The translations under genes were made by a program, and so were the position numbers. This document shows positions 59,736 to 64,000 of a stretch of DNA of 64,000 bases, piece after piece. This DNA is from Sycobia sp. Sy_11. Its lineage: Eukaryota > Arthropoda > Insecta > Hymenoptera > Epichrysomallidae. The stretch's first letter is position 1; each line of letters starts with the position of its first letter. Where the stretch lies: positions 677,501 to 741,500 of the forward strand of contig JACCIC010000218.1 of the NCBI GenBank assembly GCA_018907035.1, given 5' to 3'. Below the pieces are notes generated by a model. It was given only the letters and a program-made list of their open reading frames with translations, was not told the origin of the DNA and searched no databases.

Positions 59736-62304
59736 AAGGAGCGCGAATATGGGCCAAAGTCATTCCCGCGCAAACTCGCCGCGAACATCCACTCGACGTT
59801 TCCGGGATACACATTCTCCCCCACCCACCCCACCGCGCCACCCTTTCTCTGTCACTGTACTATGTGCATATATGCTGCCTCTGCGCCGATGCGGTAATTC
59901 CTCGGGTGTAATTCTCTTAAAGCGGGAGCAGCGTCGCTGTACCGGAGCGATGCAGAACGCCGCGCGACGGAAGAATCGTATGTATATCCACGTGCTTGCG
60001 TTACGCCCAACGGAACATCCAGCGTTCGACACGAGTCTGGGCGTTGGGGGAGGGGGCTGGGGTCAATTAGGGCCGATCCCCGTCGTTGCCTCATTGATCT
60101 ACTCGGAAAAAGCGATTTTCTCTCTATCTCCCCCCCCCTCCCTCTCTCTCCGCCCGTCCCTCCGTCGGTTTGCAATGTGCCACGCGCGTGCCCGAGTCAT
60201 TGGCCCAGATTTAACGGCGAGAAAGTCAATTGCGCGATCCATAGGTGACAGAGCGCGCTATAGGGTCATACGAAATATAGGTATATAGGTAGGGAGCATA
60301 TATGCAGGCACGCGCGCGCGCGCGCGTGATACCTCGTTGGTTTTGAAAGAGCGAACACCGATTTTTTTTACCAACTGCGTCCCCGCGCCCTCTTCCTTGT
60401 CGCGGAGTTTCGCGGTCTTCTTTTTACAGTTTTCGCCAAGTTATTCTGGATTTCTGGTTCCGTTCCCGCCCAGTAGAGGAGGCGAGGACGACGAATTCGG
60501 AAGGTAAATGAAGACGCTGGTTCGCAATGCTTTTTATTAGTATTTTTAGGCATTAATTTAATAACTATTTATGTATTAACTATTATTATTATTGACGCAT
60601 CGTTCTACTAATATAACTGTATTCATTGTTCGACATAACTGGATAGGAACTGGACAGGCCCGGCCTCGCAAAGATTCCAAGTGAACTAAAATCTCATATT
60701 GATCATAAATCTTTGTGATATAGCCAAGATTAGTGCAACAAATTGTGTAAAAAATTATTACTTTATGGTATATCTTAACTTTCGATTCAATTTCCCTTAG
60801 AACCTGTAAGTCGGTAGTTACACGGAAAAAATCGACACGTAGACTTTTATATAATATTGGCCGCAAAAATCTATATTCATCTCATGAGATGCTGATGCTT
60901 TTCTTTCAATTTTTTATCCTTGAACAATTAAAAAAATGCTCTTTAAATATCTACATTTTGTTCATTTATCCCATTAAATGAACTTATGTTAAATATAACG
61001 CGCAAATTAATACATTAAAAACACGACGAAAACATAGTTCTTGCTATAAATTTTCGGCCTAACGATTTCTCAATCTCAATACAATTTGTTACATACAGCC
61101 TCAACACAATTTGTTACATTTCCCATTTTTGCTATTGCCGACTATAGCTTTGCGACGATTTATAATTAAAATTTCAAAGGTTCTAATTCTTACATAAGGT
61201 GTATTTATTACTTCTTATAGGTGAGTTTTTCTTTTCGGTTTACAAGAAAGCATAAAAAAGCTTTTTTTATTAATCAAACCACAATCTTTGCGAAGTCCGG
61301 CCTGACAAGTATATACAATATTTTTTTGTTTCTCTTTTGTTTTTTCTTTTTTTTTTAACAATGTATACAACTATTTGTAAAATTATGCATGAACATGAAT
61401 ACTTAATAGATAAATAGTTAATAAATCAAACCATACAAATAAAAAATTATTTATAAACATTATTTTGACTCGTTCAAGGGAGTATTACTATATGATTACA
61501 TTTTTATATCCATAATGTAATTTTGTTTAGATTTCGTTGATTTTTTTTTGTTATTATTCAGTATTATGGACAAAGTGATTTGTCGTAAGTTTATTATTTC
61601 CAATAAAAATCCCATCGTATACGATAATATATGTATACATATTTTGCAGCTGTCTTTCAATAGTTTACGTGATATTGTTAGAAGTACCAAATGATCCAAG
61701 GAAATGATTTTATTAATACGATTGTTAGATTATCCAAAATAAAAACCAACTATAATCGCCTTGAACGTTACTGTTTTTTTTTTAACTATACGCGCGTCTT
61801 CTTATGTTTATCGAGAAAATAAATCACATCCGTATCTACGATATCTGTACATCTATCTGTCTCACCTCCTTGCCCTAGAGCTTTCTATATATATATACAG
61901 CCACCTACGTATATCTAAGCTCATTGTTCCAAGGAAGCAGATTATCCGTGGCGAATGCCGAGGCAGAGGAGGAATAAACGCGAGCTTGGGAAATTACCGG
62001 CGCGATCCATACGATAAAGCGACTTTTATAACGTGTATGAAAAAGATAGAGCGAGGGCCTTCTCCGGTGGTGGAGGGTTTGGGGGGGAGGGGCGGGGAGG
62101 GCGAGAGGCTCGTTAAGAGGCGCGGAGGATGCGCGAGGTAAACCGTTAAAATTTCGCGTATTGTTTTGCCGGCGCCCCTGATGCGCGCGCGCGATTCCTC
62201 ATAAAGGCGCGCTTCTCAAGGTGGGCAGAGGAGGGGGCTGCGGACTGTTATAATTGCTCATCGCTCTCGACGCCGCGCGGTGCCGGGGTGACGCGTATGC
62301 GGGC

Positions 62305-62306
<2 letters not shown>

Positions 62307-62382
<76 letters not shown>

Positions 62383-62390
62383 CATATATA
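62307..62390. repeat. (TA)n-(CATA)n compound microsatellite
   Basis: About 21 TA units then about nine CATA units. Confidence 0.95.
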
Positions 62391-62689
62391 ACGCAATGGA
62401 GAAAGAGAGGAGGAAGAAATAAAGAACGGAGCATTCCTCGCGGCGCGAGGCCAGGCCGCGTATATGTTAATGGCGCTTTTTCGGCGTTGCCAGCGTATAA
62501 TATTATATATACTTCCATGTACGCGTACACCTCTTTTCTTCTCTCTCCTCTTTTCTTTTTACGCGTATGTATATATATAGTTACGCAACGTGCGCGGCGC
62601 CCGCGTTCGTTACGTCTTTATTACGCCGCGCCTGTGCCCGCGACCGCGCAAAAGAGAGACCACGCGATGATCGCGCGAATGTAGGTATG

Positions 62690-62737
<48 letters not shown>

Positions 62738-62883
62738 TGCGAGAGAAAAAGGGAGAGAGCAGGAGAAAAAAAGGTGGGATAGGCGCACTGGAATTCATTT
62801 TCGAGGTCTCGTCGTGAACGCCTCTCGCGAGATGTGCTGTATATGTATTTACCGCGCATAATATAATTGCTTTTCGCGCGCGC

Positions 62884-62886
<3 letters not shown>

Positions 62887-62940
<54 letters not shown>
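62887..62940. repeat. (TA)n microsatellite
   Basis: About 27 TA units. Confidence 0.95.
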
Positions 62941-62941
<1 letters not shown>

Positions 62942-64000
62942 GGGTAAACGCAGACGCGGTCGTTTATACGCTCGGCGTAACCCCCGCGCTCCAAATACTG
63001 TTATGTAATGTGCATTATAATGCATTGTATACAGTAATAGTAGACGAAAATTCTCTTTCTTCCTCAATTTCTTGATGCATCCGAGTTTAGCGGGTTTATG
63101 CCGTATACGTAAAAGTGTGTGTAGCGGCAAATTGGAGATGGGAAATGTGGGAAAATTTCTCGTTCTAGAGCGCGCTTTTTTACTTAAAAATACCATTTAC
63201 TTATTATTTTATTATTATTTTATAACAGTGCGTGTAGAATCTGCGGTATTTTTCGTACGGCAGGACTGTTAGATTTGAGATGCACGCGACGGATCTTTTC
63301 GTATCGTTAGTGCAGATGGCGTGATATGACTCTACGAATACAAAGCCGATCAATGAGGTGCCCATTCGACTATATGTAGAATTCACCACTGAATATACAA
63401 TTTTGGGTTGAAACTAAAACTGAGATTTCCATTGGTTATTTGGAATATCTGGGCATGTTCGCAATCTTTGGATATTGTAATTCTTGGAGTTAGTAGAATT
63501 GGTCGTTCCAGCCATTTAAACTATTCTATCGTCGAAATACTTGAGCCAATCGTGCTGTTCAAATATCAATAAGTTTCCAATATTGCTGTTTTAGATAATT
63601 GTTCGGCATACGAGCTTTTCAACCAATTTGATCATTCTTAATAGCTGAAATATTTGAAAGACACGAACGACTGAAAAGTTCAAACTGGTTGAACAGTTCG
63701 ATCAAGTCGAGCATTTCAAACACCTCCAACAAGTATTCGAATTATTCTATCGTAATGAAATGGGCGGTCAAAACTAACGATCATAGACAGTGATAGAAGT
63801 TTAAAGTTATATAAGTGAGTAGGATTGAAACAGGCAGTTGCAAGCGAGTGAGACAGATCTCTCTGATCAACATGTTTTTGCAAGGGCTGATAATCTGTAG
63901 AAACTTCATGCTACTGCGATTTTTTCGTTCCCTGATCCCTGCAGGCTTTCAACTTTTATCATCATCGATTTTCGATATCGAAACTTAGATTATGCTCCTC

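Larger units (their letters stand above)
49740..64000. other. intergenic stretch without a recognisable gene
   Basis: Dense microsatellites between CpG-rich patches (51700-51900, 52560-52830, 55600-55800, 56860-56950, 59740-60260, 61960-62290) and AT-rich plains (50500-51150, 53050-55350, 57330-58900, 60540-61760). Arrays not listed separately: TA 51156-51198, 51336-51378, 51632-51673, 55855-55895, 59188-59230 and 62694-62733; poly-A 28 at 54398-54425; GA 56044-56080; CG 60309-60326. The last 600 bp (63400-64000) have recurring TTCAA/TTTGA words reminiscent of the cryptic repeats near 12836 and 17605, but weaker. Confidence 0.55.

Noticed and set aside
1..64000. CRISPR arrays, operons, Shine-Dalgarno sites, bacterial promoters
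   Set aside because: The sequence is eukaryotic; tandem repeats here have no unique spacers of constant length.

Overview
The window is animal nuclear DNA, most likely insect and probably hymenopteran. It has spliced genes with GT-AG introns, one nuclear tRNA, decayed insect-type non-LTR retrotransposons, CpG-rich patches that are not CpG-depleted, and about one long (TA)n array per kilobase plus many (GA)n and (CA)n arrays. The order-level call is inference from composition only. The window is gene-poor: one protein-coding gene (partial), one tRNA, a handful of mobile-element remnants, and a great deal of simple repeat.

Region 1-19,000 (minus strand) holds the 5' part of a gene of the NRF-6 / nose-resistant-to-fluoxetine family (integral-membrane acyltransferase-3-type proteins with a luminal N-terminal NRF domain; Drosophila drop-dead belongs to the same family). 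Coding exon 1 is 18407-18930 and carries a signal peptide, a low-complexity linker and the start of the NRF domain. Exon 2 is 2850-3049 and continues that domain. A 15.4-kb intron separates them, and the split Leu codon joins exactly. The rest of the gene (further NRF sequence and the membrane acyltransferase domain) is not visible in 1-2849 and must lie beyond the left edge. Exon 1 carries one extra base inside an otherwise perfect Asn-codon repeat, which puts the signal peptide and the NRF domain in different frames. This is either an assembly error, a polymorphism or a real lesion.

Intron 1 contains an RTE-like non-autonomous element (5956-6806), a degenerate tandem repeat of about 290 bp (9475-10225), two stretches of cryptic TTTGAAATCA-type repeat on opposite strands (12836-13230 and 17605-18115), and many microsatellites. 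Intron 2 holds a decayed LINE RNase H fragment (about 1800-2100).

Region 19,000-64,000 has no protein gene I can recognise. It holds a tRNA-Leu(CAG) gene at 29000-29082 with a Pol III terminator; a broken LINE ORF1 with a zinc knuckle (30240-31310, minus); a second, larger copy of the RTE-like element (33591-34836) with an internal 60-bp minisatellite and a good CTCF-like motif; a candidate TTAA-flanked piggyBac-type MITE (41094-41517); two inverted pairs of TATCGATA (DRE/BEAF-type) motifs; and a strongly self-complementary segment of about 96 bp (49644-49739). Comparing the two RTE-like copies shows a TA array that grew in one copy at a site where the other has only AATATT, a direct view of how such arrays arise here. 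Many long open frames in the window are artefacts: runs of Tyr-Ile, Ser-Leu, Arg-Glu or Thr-His encoded by microsatellites, or GC-rich sequence lacking stops.
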